NCBI RefSeq assembly: GCF_023520795.1
Contig: NZ_CP046605.1
Location: forward strand, 496,001-560,000
Length of the DNA stretch: 64,000 nt
DNA from: Corynebacterium accolens
GTDB lineage: Bacteria; Actinomycetota; Actinomycetes; Mycobacteriales; Mycobacteriaceae
Direction: 5' to 3'
This document shows positions 9,395 to 18,697 of the stretch, one piece after another (position 1 is the stretch's first letter; every line of letters begins with the position of its first letter). The position numbers and the translations under genes were made by a program. The notes under the pieces are model-generated. The model saw nothing but the letters and a program-made list of their open reading frames with translations. It made no database searches and was not told the origin of the DNA.

Positions 9395-10492
9395 ATGCTG
9401 AAAACCACAATTGACCTTGCTGCCATCGCGCATAATGTGCGGCTGATTAAGGAGAAGATCGGCCCAGACGTCAAGCTGATGTGCGTGGTGAAGGCGGATG
9501 CTTACGGGCACGGGGCAGAAAGGGTCGTGCCCGTGATGCTGGAAGCAGGGGCGGATTCTATTGGCGTCGCCACGCTGACAGAAGCAGTGCAGCTGCGGCG
9601 CATGGGGGTCGATTCGCCCATTGCGGCATGGATCTGGCAGTCGGATCAGGTTCTTGAAGAGGCCCTGGCCTCTGGCATCCAGATTGCGGTCAATTCCCCG
9701 GCGCAGGCGCAGAAGCTGGTAGAAGCAGAGATTCCCGCCGAAATCTATATCAAGGTTGAAACCGGAATGCACCGCTCCGGGGTGGATAAGGCGGACTGGG
9801 ATGAGGTTTTCGCGCTGCTGCGGGAAGCCCCGCATATCACCGTGCTGGGCCTCATGTCCCACTTTGCCTGCGCGGATGATCCGGATAATGCGCATAATGA
9901 CACCCAGGAAGAAGAGTTTCGGCGCGCCCTGGATGCGGCGCGCGCGGCGGGTCTGGAGTGTCCGGTCAATCATTTGGCTAATTCGCCGGCCACGCTCTCG
10001 CGCCCATCGGCGCACTTTGACCAGGTGCGGGTGGGTATCGCGTGCTATGGGCTCGAGCCCATAGCGGGGCGGGACCATGGCTTGCGCCCGGCAATGACCT
10101 GGTCCGGAAATGTCTTCGGGGTCAAGCCAATTGATAAGAATGAGGCCACCAGCTACGGGCGCACGTGGAGCGCGGATAAGCCAGGGTTCCTGGCCACGGT
10201 GGATTGTGGTTATGCCGATGGCCTGCCGCGCGCGTACCAGGGCCACCTTCAAGTGGGCATCGGCGGGCGGCTGTATCCCCAGGTAGGCCGGGTGTGCATG
10301 GACCAAATAGTAGTGGATCTAGGAGATAACCCGCACGGTATTGCCCCCGGTGATGAGGTGACCATCTTTGGACAGGGTGGCATGTCTGCCACCGAGCTTG
10401 CTGATGCCGTGGGCACCATCAACTATGAAGTGGTGTGCCGACCCACCGGCCGCACCGAACGCGAATATATAGGAGGGGCCGATGCGCAGTAA
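9395..10492 (+). CDS. alr: Alanine racemase
   Basis: PLP enzyme that makes D-alanine for peptidoglycan. 365 residues. The PLP lysine lies in VVKADAYGHG (about residues 31-40). The catalytic Tyr region is in SYGRTW and GYADGLPRAY, and VGRVCMDQ is near residue 290. Start at ATG 9395: CACAAT ends 6 nt upstream and no ribosome-binding site is close, so a leaderless mRNA is likely. The 3' end overlaps tsaE by 11 nt, giving an alr-tsaE operon as in other corynebacteria. Confidence 0.97.
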   Translation: MLKTTIDLAAIAHNVRLIKEKIGPDVKLMCVVKADAYGHGAERVVPVMLEAGADSIGVATLTEAVQLRRMGVDSPIAAWIWQSDQVLEEALASGIQIAVNSPAQAQKLVEAEIPAEIYIKVETGMHRSGVDKADWDEVFALLREAPHITVLGLMSHFACADDPDNAHNDTQEEEFRRALDAARAAGLECPVNHLANSPATLSRPSAHFDQVRVGIACYGLEPIAGRDHGLRPAMTWSGNVFGVKPIDKNEATSYGRTWSADKPGFLATVDCGYADGLPRAYQGHLQVGIGGRLYPQVGRVCMDQIVVDLGDNPHGIAPGDEVTIFGQGGMSATELADAVGTINYEVVCRPTGRTEREYIGGADAQ

Positions 10493-10982
10493 TTTTCCGG
10501 AGTCTGGAACCCGCGATCTGGCAACGGTGGAACAGACCCACGCCTGCGGCAAGGAACTGGGCGCAGCGCTGGAAGCTGGCGATGTCGTCATCTTGGATGG
10601 CCCATTGGGCGCGGGCAAGACCACCTTCACCCAAGGCATAGCCCAGGGGATGCAGGTTAAAGGCCGCGTTACCTCGCCCACGTTCGTGATCGCCCGCGTG
10701 CACCGCTCCCAGGTTGGGGGACCGGACCTGGTGCACGTGGATGCGTACCGCCTCTTGGATGAGGGCGGGGCCAATTCCGGCGATCCCCTGGGGGAGCTGG
10801 ATGCCTTGGACTTGGATACCGAGCTTGCCGATGCCGTCGTCGTCGCCGAATGGGGCGGCGGTCTCGTCGAACAGATCGCAGAAAGTTACCTGTTTGTCAG
10901 CATCGACCGCGAACCGGCGGAGTTCGCCGGTGCCGATGAGGACGTGCGCCGCGTCAGCTGGTCGTGGCGTCACAACGATTAG
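10482..10982 (+). CDS. tsaE: tRNA t6A threonylcarbamoyl synthesis ATPase TsaE
   Basis: P-loop ATPase that drives turnover of the TsaB-TsaD complex making t6A37 on ANN-decoding tRNAs. 166 residues. Walker A is GPLGAGKTT near residues 40-48, followed by SPTFVIARVH and HVDAYRL. AGGAGGGG precedes ATG 10482, which lies inside the end of alr. Codes a little longer C-terminal tail than the E. coli protein. Its partners tsaB and tsaD lie 2.3-3.5 kb downstream, separated by a transporter and a small membrane protein. Confidence 0.95.
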   Translation: MRSNFPESGTRDLATVEQTHACGKELGAALEAGDVVILDGPLGAGKTTFTQGIAQGMQVKGRVTSPTFVIARVHRSQVGGPDLVHVDAYRLLDEGGANSGDPLGELDALDLDTELADAVVVAEWGGGLVEQIAESYLFVSIDREPAEFAGADEDVRRVSWSWRHND

Positions 10983-11070
10983 CTAGGTCTCATTAATTTA
11001 AAGGTATAAGTGATGGATATCTTAGGGCGTCAAGTTGCTTTAGGTATTTAAGGTGCGGGATCCTTGAAGG

Positions 11071-12660
11071 GTGTTAGATCTCCTAGCCTCCAGTCCTCTG
11101 CTCGCCCTTTTTGCCATCATGGCCATCGGTTTGGCCATCGGCAAAATCAAATTCTTTGGTATTTCTTTGGGCGCCGCGGCCGCGATGTTCGTGGCGCTCG
11201 GGCTGTCTACCGCCAATCCGGATATCCAGATTCCACCGCTGGTGTATCAATTCGGCTTGGCTATTTTCGTTTATGCCATTGGCCTTCACTTCGGGCCGTC
11301 GTTCGTCCGCGAATTTGCTACCCGCGGCTGGAAGCTGACCGTCTTTATGATCGGCATGTTGGTCCTGCTCGTTGGCGTGGGCCTCGGGCTCATCCGCGTC
11401 TTCGGCCTCGATGTCGATGTGGCTGCAGGTATGTTTGCCGGTTCGCTTTCGTCTACCCCAGGCATGGCAGCGGTGGTGGATATGTTGGGCAATTCCACCC
11501 CGGTCGTCGGTTATTCGCTGGCCTACCCGGGCGCGGTTATCGGCGCGATTTTGGTTGCGGCCATCGGCGCAAAAATACTGAAGGTAGACCACGAGGCGGA
11601 CGCCAAGGAAGAGGGGATGATCCCCGCTCCACTGGTAGCCAAAGGTGTGCGGCTGACCAAAGATTTCCCGGATACGGCCGGGCACCTCTACCAGGTAACC
11701 GGGCATACGGTGGTGGCCACCCGCGAGATCTCCGATATGGAACATCACCGCTTGGCACCGCCGGATATGCCGCTGCGCAAGGGCGATGCGTTCCTTATCA
11801 ATGGCTCCGCAAAAGACGTCACTGGTGCTATCGAGGTGCTTGGTGAGGAATACCCCGTCGAGCTGACCCCAGAGGCGGGCTTGGAGTATAAGCGTGTGAC
11901 TGTCTCCAACCCGCAGGTCGCGGGCAAGCGCATCCGAGATATTGATGCCCTCGAGCACGGTTTCATCATCGCGCGCGTGCGCAAGGGCGATAGAGATGAG
12001 GTCCCGCACCCAGATATGGTGCTGAATTACTCCGACCGCGTGCGCGTGGTGTGTAGCCCGCACCACGTGCGCGAGGTGCGCAAATACTTGGGCGATTCCG
12101 AAACGGCGCTCGGCAATGCTGACCTATTGTCCATGTCCATTGGCTTGACCTTGGGAATGCTTCTGGGCCTTATTCCCATCCCTATGCCGGGCGGATCGAC
12201 CCTGCAGCTGGGCTTTGGTGGCGGCCCCGTCGTGGTCGGCCTATTCCTCGGCTACCTGAATCGCACCGGCCCCATCAATTGGCAGATGCCCTTCCATACC
12301 AGGGAGACACTTTCGAACCTGGGGCTGACGCTCTTCCTGGCGGGCGTGGGGACATCGGCAGGCGCATCGTTCCGCGATGCGCTTACGGATCCGTCCTCGC
12401 TGACCATCATCGGCGTCGGCTTTATCATTACCTTGGTATCGGCCATCCTCATCGGCGTTATCGGCATGCTGGTGCTGGGCTTGAAGTGGGACGAGGCCAT
12501 GGGTTGTGCGGCCGGCATGACCACGAACCCGGCCGTGTTTGCCTATATCCGGGGCCAAACCGGAACGGAGCTTGCTGGGCGCGGCTGGGCAACGGTGTAT
12601 CCGACCACCATCATTGGCAAGATTATCGCCGCTCAGGTGCTGCTATTGTTATTGCTTTAG
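11071..12660 (+). CDS. AspT/YidE-family (AAE) membrane antiporter with central TrkA-C domains
   Basis: 529 residues. An N-terminal block of about five membrane helices (residues 1-165) and a C-terminal block of about five to six (residues 345-529) flank two cytosolic RCK_C/TrkA-C domains (about 190-340). That is the aspartate:alanine exchanger plan. Family members exchange amino or dicarboxylic acids; the C. glutamicum succinate exporter SucE belongs here, but this locus is a different paralogue, so the substrate is open. Start chosen at GTG 11071 because an in-frame TGA lies at 11065. GAAGG directly abuts it, an unusual spacing, so the start is not certain. Confidence 0.85.
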   Translation: MLDLLASSPLLALFAIMAIGLAIGKIKFFGISLGAAAAMFVALGLSTANPDIQIPPLVYQFGLAIFVYAIGLHFGPSFVREFATRGWKLTVFMIGMLVLLVGVGLGLIRVFGLDVDVAAGMFAGSLSSTPGMAAVVDMLGNSTPVVGYSLAYPGAVIGAILVAAIGAKILKVDHEADAKEEGMIPAPLVAKGVRLTKDFPDTAGHLYQVTGHTVVATREISDMEHHRLAPPDMPLRKGDAFLINGSAKDVTGAIEVLGEEYPVELTPEAGLEYKRVTVSNPQVAGKRIRDIDALEHGFIIARVRKGDRDEVPHPDMVLNYSDRVRVVCSPHHVREVRKYLGDSETALGNADLLSMSIGLTLGMLLGLIPIPMPGGSTLQLGFGGGPVVVGLFLGYLNRTGPINWQMPFHTRETLSNLGLTLFLAGVGTSAGASFRDALTDPSSLTIIGVGFIITLVSAILIGVIGMLVLGLKWDEAMGCAAGMTTNPAVFAYIRGQTGTELAGRGWATVYPTTIIGKIIAAQVLLLLLL

Positions 12661-12685
12661 CCCCGTATGTCCCGCGCTAATTATT

Positions 12686-12733
12686 CACCCACTGGGTAAG
12701 CCGCCTACACTGGCAGGCACTACCCCGTGGGTG
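12686..12733 (+). terminator. Strong hairpin after the antiporter gene
   Basis: CACCCACTGGGTA (12686-12698) pairs with TACCCCGTGGGTG (12721-12733), one mismatch, followed by AGTGTTTGTT. Confidence 0.6.
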
Positions 12734-12770
12734 AGTGTTTGTTAGCCGCCGAGTAGCCTCGGTAATAGAA

Positions 12771-12798
12771 CTGACAATCACTTCACCATATGTACATA
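12771..12798 (+). promoter_or_regulatory. Promoter of the tsaB-rimI-tsaD operon
   Basis: -35 CTGACA (12771-12776), 16-bp spacer, -10 TACATA (12793-12798), about 35 nt before the small membrane protein gene that leads the operon. Confidence 0.5.
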
Positions 12799-12834
12799 TA
12801 GGACCCCCTTGACCCGAGGAGCGTTACTCACCCC

Positions 12835-13344
12835 ATGACTAAATTTGCTCGCAACCTGACCACGACCATTATCGCGCTGTTTATCATTGTGATGATGGTG
12901 CTCGTTGCCGGGGCCACCCTGCGTGATGAGGATTCCTTGGAGGGCAACCTCACCAACACCTTGCAGCATGCCCCGCGGAACCTCGAGGTAATGTCGCTCA
13001 TTCCTTCTGATGTCTACGGTGCGGACTACAGCGCCATCGGCTTCATTTGCGAGGGCATGGCAGAAGACAAGGTCAAGGAAGCCGCCCCGAACCCTGATGA
13101 CATCACCTTCGAGGACGGCGTTGTTCCTGAGGGCAAGAGCTACGTCATGGCGCTGGGCCACAACGTTGATCCCTATGTAGAGGAATTGGATTCCTCCGAG
13201 GTGGAGGTCTGCGAGATGATCAACGCCCAGGTTAAAGCCATGGAGCAGCAGGGCCACGGCCTAGACGGCGGGGTTCCGCTGGTCCAGGGCTCCCAGCCGC
13301 TGACCTTCCAGAGTGAAGACGGCGTGTGGAAGCTGGTCGGCTAA
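12835..13344 (+). CDS. Membrane-anchored protein of unknown function upstream of tsaB
   Basis: 169 residues. A single hydrophobic N-terminal segment (about residues 8-27, after basic MTKFARN) acts as signal anchor, with the rest predicted outside the membrane. No Cys lipobox. The exported part is acidic, with two cysteines at about 72 and 125 that could form a disulfide. GAGGAG precedes ATG 12835. The stop overlaps the tsaB start as TAATG, so expression is coupled to t6A genes, though I see no functional link. I do not recognise a named family. Confidence 0.75.
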   Translation: MTKFARNLTTTIIALFIIVMMVLVAGATLRDEDSLEGNLTNTLQHAPRNLEVMSLIPSDVYGADYSAIGFICEGMAEDKVKEAAPNPDDITFEDGVVPEGKSYVMALGHNVDPYVEELDSSEVEVCEMINAQVKAMEQQGHGLDGGVPLVQGSQPLTFQSEDGVWKLVG

Positions 13345-14036
13345 TGCGCGTCCTGGCCATTGATACGGCGACGACCGCCCTGGTCACCGGGGCAGTCGAC
13401 ACCGAGTCAGGGCAGATTACGCAGCGCATTCTGGCCGATGCGCGCGCGCATAATGAGCGGCTCATGCCCACCATCCTCGAGGTAATGAGCGAGGCCGGTC
13501 TGGAGCTCGACGACCTCGACGCCATCGTTGCGGGCATGGGCCCTGGCCCCTTTACCGGCTTGCGCGTTGGCATGGCCACGGCGCAGGCGCTTGCCGATGC
13601 CCTCTCCATCCCCCTCCACGGCGTCTGCACCCACGATGCCATCGCGCACGCTGCGCTAGTTGGGGCCGATGCAGCCGATGAAAGGGAGGCGGCGGACGCG
13701 GCGCTAGTTGCCACCGATGCCCGCCGCAAGGAAATTTATTGGGCCACCTACCGCGCGGGACAACGCATTGCGGGCCCAGATGTATCGAAGCCGGGGGAGC
13801 TTGCCGTGCAGGATATCGCGCAGGTGATCATCCCGGAGAAGCTGGCCGACCAGCTGCCGGAAGAACTCGCCACGCTGCCGCGTAGCGAGGGCGCACCCAC
13901 CGCCGAGGGCTTGGTGGCCGTCGCGCGGCTCGACGCAGAACCGGCGCCATTCGTGCCCATGTACCTGCGCCGCCCCGATGCGGTTCCGCCCAAAAAGCAG
14001 CAGCTTTCCGCGGCCATTCCAGAGGTGCGCCTGTGA
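13344..14036 (+). CDS. tsaB: tRNA t6A synthesis protein TsaB
   Basis: Actin-like ASKHA-fold partner that dimerises with TsaD. 230 residues from ATG 13344 (TAATG overlap with the gene before); the in-frame upstream codons at 13326 fall inside the previous gene. N-terminal MRVLAIDTATTAL and the GMGPGPFTGLRVGMATAQ signature near residues 65-83 are typical of YeaZ/TsaB. C-terminal half is variable, as usual in the family. Overlaps rimI by 4 nt. Confidence 0.93.
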   Translation: MRVLAIDTATTALVTGAVDTESGQITQRILADARAHNERLMPTILEVMSEAGLELDDLDAIVAGMGPGPFTGLRVGMATAQALADALSIPLHGVCTHDAIAHAALVGADAADEREAADAALVATDARRKEIYWATYRAGQRIAGPDVSKPGELAVQDIAQVIIPEKLADQLPEELATLPRSEGAPTAEGLVAVARLDAEPAPFVPMYLRRPDAVPPKKQQLSAAIPEVRL

Positions 14037-14554
14037 ACCTGCGCGAGCTCACCCCCGCCGATGCCCCGCGCTGCGCCGAGCTGGAAAAGGTGCTATTTCC
14101 CGGTGAAACCCCGTGGACGGAAGCAGTATTTGAGCAAGAAATGGCCCAGCCCTTCAACTTCTACCTCGGGGTGGAAGGCGCCCTCGATCCCACAGCGCCA
14201 GAGGAGGGCGAGGATCCGGTCTTATTGGGCTATGCCGGCATCGGCATGATGGGCCCAGCCGCAGACCCAGAGTTTGAAATCCACACCATCGGCGTCGATC
14301 CAAAGGCCCAGCGCCGCGGCATCGCGCGCATGATGATGGACAATATTTGCTATATCGCGGACCTAAAAAGCGCGCCGGTCTTTTTGGAGGTGCGTGTGGG
14401 AAACGATCCCGCCATCGAGCTGTACCGGCGCTACGGTTTTAGCATCGAGGGGATTCGCCGCAATTACTATCAGCCCTCCGGCGCGGATGCGCACGTCATG
14501 GTGCGCCCCAGCCAGTCGCCACAAGCACGCCAGCGCGAAGCAAAGGAGCAGTAA
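14033..14554 (+). CDS. rimI: Ribosomal protein bS18 N-alpha-acetyltransferase RimI
   Basis: GNAT acetyltransferase, 173 residues. Acetyl-CoA-binding motif A is [17 protein letters not shown] near residues 85-101, and the [17 protein letters not shown] segment near 124-140 is typical of RimI. GTG start at 14033 overlaps the tsaB stop (GTGA). The tsaB-rimI-tsaD order is conserved across Actinobacteria. In this phylum RimI may acetylate other N-termini as well. Confidence 0.9.
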   Translation: MNLRELTPADAPRCAELEKVLFPGETPWTEAVFEQEMAQPFNFYLGVEGALDPTAPEEGEDPVLLGYAGIGMMGPAADPEFEIHTIGVDPKAQRRGIARMMMDNICYIADLKSAPVFLEVRVGNDPAIELYRRYGFSIEGIRRNYYQPSGADAHVMVRPSQSPQARQREAKEQ

Positions 14555-15597
14555 TGAAGGTTATGGGCATCGAGTCCTCCTGCGATGAGACCGGGGTGGG
14601 CATCGTCGAGCTGGACCAGAACGGCCATATGGAGATCCTCGCCAATGCCGTTGCTTCGTCGATGCAGCAGCACGCGCGCTTTGGCGGCGTCGTGCCCGAA
14701 ATTGCCTCCCGCGCGCACCTGGAGGCCATGCCGCAGGTGATGCGGGCGGCGTTGGATGAGGCGGGCATCGATAAGCCCGATGCCATTGCCGCCACCGTGG
14801 GCCCGGGCCTGGCCGGCGCCCTGCTCGTCGGCGCTTCCGCTGCCAAGGCCTATGCCGCCGCGTGGGGCGTGCCTTTTTATGGCGTCAACCACCTCGGCGG
14901 CCACGTGGCCGTGGCCAACCTCGAGGGCGAGAGCCTGCCGCACTCGGTCGCGCTGCTGGTTTCCGGCGGGCACACCCAGCTGCTCGAGGTCGAGGCCGTG
15001 GGAAAGCCCATGCGCGAGTTGGGCTCCACGCTTGACGATGCCGCCGGTGAGGCCTACGACAAAGTCTCCCGCCTCCTAGGGCTGGGATACCCGGGAGGGC
15101 CGGTCATCGATAAGCTGGCTAGCCGTGGAAAACCCACCATCGATTTCCCGCGTGGTATGTCGCGCGCCGAGGACCTGCGCGGCGAGCATCGGCATGATTT
15201 CTCGTTCTCGGGGCTAAAGACCTCCGTTGCGCGCTATGTGGAGCGCGCCGAAAAGGCCGGCGAGACCATCTCCGTGGAGGATGTATGCGCCTCGTTCCAA
15301 GAGGCCGTGGCCGATGTGCTCACCGCCAAGGCCATTCGCGCCTGCGAGGATACCGGGGCGAAGGTGCTCCTGCTTGGTGGCGGCGTCGTGGCCAATTCCC
15401 GGCTGCGGGAGCTGGCCGCCGAGCGCTGCAAGGCCGCTGGTGTGGAGCTGCGCGTGCCGCGGTTTAATCTGTGCACCGATAACGGCGTGATGATTGCAGC
15501 CCTCGGCGCCCAGCTCATTCATGAGGGTGCTGAGCCGTCGGGCCTGGGTATTGGCACCGATACGCAACTGGACGTGGAAGAACCACAGTTAACCTAA
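14554..15597 (+). CDS. tsaD: tRNA N6-adenosine threonylcarbamoyltransferase TsaD
   Basis: Catalytic subunit that transfers the threonylcarbamoyl group from TC-AMP to A37 of tRNA. 347 residues. N-terminal [15 protein letters not shown], metal-binding HxxxH in HLGGH near residue 112, SGGHTQLL near 134 and the C-terminal [12 protein letters not shown] with its metal Asp. ATG overlaps the rimI stop (TAATG). Last gene of the operon led from 12835. Confidence 0.97.
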   Translation: MKVMGIESSCDETGVGIVELDQNGHMEILANAVASSMQQHARFGGVVPEIASRAHLEAMPQVMRAALDEAGIDKPDAIAATVGPGLAGALLVGASAAKAYAAAWGVPFYGVNHLGGHVAVANLEGESLPHSVALLVSGGHTQLLEVEAVGKPMRELGSTLDDAAGEAYDKVSRLLGLGYPGGPVIDKLASRGKPTIDFPRGMSRAEDLRGEHRHDFSFSGLKTSVARYVERAEKAGETISVEDVCASFQEAVADVLTAKAIRACEDTGAKVLLLGGGVVANSRLRELAAERCKAAGVELRVPRFNLCTDNGVMIAALGAQLIHEGAEPSGLGIGTDTQLDVEEPQLT

Positions 15598-15686
15598 AGT
15601 TCTTTTTCCTCGCACTGCGGGGTGGGGGAAGCGGCGGTAACGTTTAACGCGTTCACGCCCTCTCCGCTTTAAAGGAGCTATCTCTC

Positions 15687-16115
15687 ATGACCGTTGGTTT
15701 CCTCGTTAACCCCGATCTCACCCGCCGGAAAATCGAGTTCGAATTAGAACACGCCAACCAGTTCTTGGGCGGCACCACCGAGGATCGCGTCTCTGTCGTC
15801 TTTCAAGATGACGGCACAACCTACGCCGCGCTGTATAACCCAGAAGCCAAGCAGGAAGGCGCCGAGCCCAACCCGGTTGCATCCCTGGCACGCAATGCCG
15901 CCGACACGGGAAACTCCGCCTTTTTACAAGATCCCATCCGCGCTATTAGCGGCCCGGTCATCTTCGTGGATGCAGAGGGCGAGGAAGACTCCATCGATGA
16001 GGTCATCGCTTCCGTCGAGCACGGCATCCGCGCGGTGAAAAACTACCGCGAGGATTTCCCTGACGAGTACACACTCTGGCGCGCGGCGGTCATCAACTCC
16101 ACGAAGAGCGCGTAA
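15687..16115 (+). CDS. Conserved hypothetical protein
   Basis: 142-residue acidic soluble protein with no signal peptide or membrane segment. AAAGGAGCT sits 8-9 nt before ATG 15687. It has a ferredoxin-like alternation of strands and helices (TVGFLVNPD, VSVVFQDDGTTYAALYNP, PVIFVDAEGE) but no catalytic motif I recognise. It is a single gene between tsaD and a convergent response regulator. Confidence 0.72.
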   Translation: MTVGFLVNPDLTRRKIEFELEHANQFLGGTTEDRVSVVFQDDGTTYAALYNPEAKQEGAEPNPVASLARNAADTGNSAFLQDPIRAISGPVIFVDAEGEEDSIDEVIASVEHGIRAVKNYREDFPDEYTLWRAAVINSTKSA

Positions 16116-16126
16116 GCACCCATCCT

Positions 16127-16762
16127 TTAGCGTTCGGTGTGGCGCAGCCACATCAGCACGGCCTTGACGCGGCGATTGGCGTCTTCGGGCCGAAACCCGA
16201 GCTTGAGAAAAACATTGGAGACGTGCTTGCTTACCGCCCCAGCGGTTAATACCAGCTTGTCTTCGATTTCTTGGTTGCTCAATCCCTGCGCCATCAGCCC
16301 CAAAACCTCGCGTTCGCGGGCGGTTAATTGGCTCAGCCCCGTGCGCCGCGCGGAGAGCAAGGCGGTGACCACTTCTGGGTCGACGACGGTGCCGCCGCCT
16401 GCCACTTCCTCAAGGGTGTGCACGAATTCATCCACATCGGATACGCGCTCTTTGAGCAGGTAGCCGAATCCGCCGTGTTCTAAGAGCCGGTCCAAGTAGC
16501 TTGCCGCCACGTACTGGCTGAGTACCACCACCGGTTGCGACGGGTCTGCTGCTCGCACATCGTGCACGGCGCGCAGCCCATCATCGCTCATGGTGGGCGG
16601 CATGCGGACATCGCTAATGATCAGATCGAAGTCATCGCTGCCTGCGCAGGCGCGCAATTCTTCCGCATCGTTGACGGCGGTCACGCTATGGCCCAGTGCC
16701 GCCAAAAGCTGTTCTAGCCCGGCGCGCAAGAGGGCAGAATCTTCTGCCAATAAGAGTTTCAT
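16127..16762 (-). CDS. NarL/LuxR-family response regulator
   Basis: 211 residues. Receiver domain (1-120) with acidic DxA pocket near residue 7, phospho-acceptor Asp in IISDVRMP near 54, and the conserved Ser/Lys region LSQY...KERVSD. C-terminal LuxR HTH (about 145-205, LTAREREVLGLMAQGLSNQEIEDKL). Overlaps the histidine kinase gene by 4 nt (ATGA). Probably controls the divergent ABC exporter at 18.1-19.9 kb; that target is inferred from position. Confidence 0.92.
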   Translation of the reverse strand: MKLLLAEDSALLRAGLEQLLAALGHSVTAVNDAEELRACAGSDDFDLIISDVRMPPTMSDDGLRAVHDVRAADPSQPVVVLSQYVAASYLDRLLEHGGFGYLLKERVSDVDEFVHTLEEVAGGGTVVDPEVVTALLSARRTGLSQLTAREREVLGLMAQGLSNQEIEDKLVLTAGAVSKHVSNVFLKLGFRPEDANRRVKAVLMWLRHTER

Positions 16763-17979
16763 CGGGCCTCCTTTAGCGGTAATGACATGGTTAAGGTTGC
16801 TCCTTGTCCTTCTTCATGCGCGGGGGAGAAGTCGACGCTGCCGCCGAGCGCCGCGGCCCGCTCGCGCAGCCCGGCTAGGCCAGTGCCCCCAGTCGTTCCC
16901 GCGGGCTTTCCGGTGTTCGTGCCGGCGGTCGCGTCGGTGTTCGTGCCAACAGTCGCGTCGGCGCTGGTATCAGCACCGACACGGGAGTGCGCGGGGTCGG
17001 ACGCGCTAGGGCCTACTCCTGTAGAGAAGCCACCGGAGCCGTTATCGCGGATGCTGAGGTGAAGATCGTCGCCAAAAGAGATGGACACGGTGGCGGCGGT
17101 GGCCGCGCCGTGGGTGGACGCGTTGGTTAGTGCTTCTGCTACCGCGTGGTAGGCCAGTAGCGCCGTCGTTTCCCCAATCGAGCGTTCCGCGCCTTCGACG
17201 TGCAGTTCCGCGTCGAGCCCGCTGTGGGCCAAGAGCTCATCGAGGGCGGGGATGAGGCCGTCATCGAAAAGCACCTGTGGCGCAATACCGCGCACGGTAG
17301 CGCGCAGGGCGGATAGGGCTTGGGTGGCGTTATGTTCGGCATCGGCAAGCGCCTGCTGGGCCTCGGGCGGGGACTGGAGTTTGGCCGCGGCCAGGTTGAG
17401 CTTGAGCGCGGTGAGGTACTGCTGGGGGCCATCGTGGAGCTCGCGCTCGATGCGGCGGCGCTCGCCCGAAAAGGCATCAATAAGCGTGGCGCGCGAGGCC
17501 GCCAACTCCTGTGCGGAGGGGCTCAGGGCGAGCCGGGTGAGGGAAATGGAGGCTTTGACCAGCAGGCGGTTGAGCACTACCAGCAGGACGAAGAGCACGG
17601 CGGCCGCGAGCCAGCACACGACAAAAATCAGTGGGCGATTATCGGTGGTCCACTCGCCGGCGTTGAACTCGGCCTGCGGAATAAACGGCGCGATGACCAG
17701 TACGCCCGCGACAAAACCGACAGAGACCCAGTTGGCAAAGCAGGCCACGCAAATAAGAAGCTGCAGTAGGAGGTGATAAAACTGCTGCCAATCAAACCAT
17801 CTGTTGGCCCGCCGCGGGGGAATATCAACGCCCATCCACGTTGCGCCGTAGCGGCCGATAGACTCCGCGGCGCGTGCGACCAGTGGAATCCACGGCAGCA
17901 TGAGCACCGAAATCACCAGTCCCGGAAGGGCGAGTACTCCGAGGACGAGGCTCCACCCATTGGCCTTGACAGTTCGCAT
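16759..17979 (-). CDS. Sensor histidine kinase (HisKA_3), partner of the adjacent regulator, with repeats in the ATP lid
   Basis: 406 residues. Three to four N-terminal membrane helices (about 12-32, 65-95, 115-138) with little extracellular sequence, so it probably senses within the membrane or through the ABC permease. The HisKA_3 dimerisation box is RRIERELHDGPQQYL near residue 175, with His in ELHDG. HATPase has NASTHG, G1 DNGSGGF and G2 GTGLAGLRERA. Between G1 and G2 the ATP lid holds a Thr/Ala/Gly low-complexity insert of about 40 residues with 8-residue repeats (DATVGTNT/DATAGTNT). TAGGCT lies 8 nt before the ATG, suggesting a leaderless start. Confidence 0.9.
   Translation of the reverse strand: MRTVKANGWSLVLGVLALPGLVISVLMLPWIPLVARAAESIGRYGATWMGVDIPPRRANRWFDWQQFYHLLLQLLICVACFANWVSVGFVAGVLVIAPFIPQAEFNAGEWTTDNRPLIFVVCWLAAAVLFVLLVVLNRLLVKASISLTRLALSPSAQELAASRATLIDAFSGERRRIERELHDGPQQYLTALKLNLAAAKLQSPPEAQQALADAEHNATQALSALRATVRGIAPQVLFDDGLIPALDELLAHSGLDAELHVEGAERSIGETTALLAYHAVAEALTNASTHGAATAATVSISFGDDLHLSIRDNGSGGFSTGVGPSASDPAHSRVGADTSADATVGTNTDATAGTNTGKPAGTTGGTGLAGLRERAAALGGSVDFSPAHEEGQGATLTMSLPLKEAR
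16912..16959 (-). repeat. Two perfect-period 24-bp tandem repeats inside the histidine kinase gene
   Basis: Copies 16912-16935 and 16936-16959 both begin GGTGTTCGTGCC and end GTCGCGTC, differing at 3 bases. The period is a multiple of 3, so copy-number change would keep the frame. Confidence 0.8.
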
Positions 17980-18091
17980 ATCCGTTCAGCCTAGACGTCG
18001 CGCCGGGGTGGGGGCAGTAGAGCTAGCCCCACCATTTTTCGGGCAGCCTTCCCCATCGCGCGTGCGGGGGCCGGCCGGTGGAATGGAAGGC

Positions 18092-18697
18092 ATGTTAAAA
18101 GCACAGAATTTGAGCAAGCGCTACGGCAGCCATACCGCACTCGCCGAGGTGGACCTAAGCATCGAGCCGGGGGAATTCGTCGCTATTATGGGGCCATCTG
18201 GCAGCGGCAAGACCACGCTGTTGAACCTGCTATCCGGGCTGGATAAGCCCAGTTCCGGCACGGTCAACGCGCCGGGCCGCACGGAGCGCGCCTTCGTATT
18301 CCAGGACTATAACCTGCTGGAATCGCTCAACGCTCGCAAAAATGCCACGTTGACCGCGCACTTTTCTGGCCGGCGTTGCAGCCGCGACGAGGTGCAGAAG
18401 ACCTTTGCGTCTCTGGGGCTTGACGGGCTGGAGCGCCGCCTGCCCGCGCAGCTGTCCGGCGGCCAGCAGCAGCGCGTCGCCGTCGCCCGCGCCTTGCTGG
18501 CCGGTGCGCCGTATATCTTCGCCGATGAGCCTACGGGCGCGCTTGACGATGCCACCGCCCAGCTCGTCCTCACCCACCTCCGCACCGCCGCACGGGGCGG
18601 GGCCGCGGTGGTCATGGTGACCCACTCGCACCTCGCCGCGGAGGCCGCCGACCGCATTATCGAGCTCCAGGAGGCCAACCATGCTGGTGTGGCTTAA
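18092..18697 (+). CDS. ABC transporter ATP-binding protein (MacB/LolD type)
   Basis: 201 residues from ATG 18092, where the ABC fold begins (MLKAQNLSKRYGS); the open frame runs far upstream without domain support. Walker A GPSGSGKTT near residue 36, Q-loop FQDYNL, signature LSGGQQQR near 127, Walker B IFADEPTGALDD and H-loop VTHS. The last 17 nt overlap the permease gene. Divergent from the two-component system, a layout common for antibiotic-sensing detox modules; the cargo is unknown. Confidence 0.92.
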   Translation: MLKAQNLSKRYGSHTALAEVDLSIEPGEFVAIMGPSGSGKTTLLNLLSGLDKPSSGTVNAPGRTERAFVFQDYNLLESLNARKNATLTAHFSGRRCSRDEVQKTFASLGLDGLERRLPAQLSGGQQQRVAVARALLAGAPYIFADEPTGALDDATAQLVLTHLRTAARGGAAVVMVTHSHLAAEAADRIIELQEANHAGVA

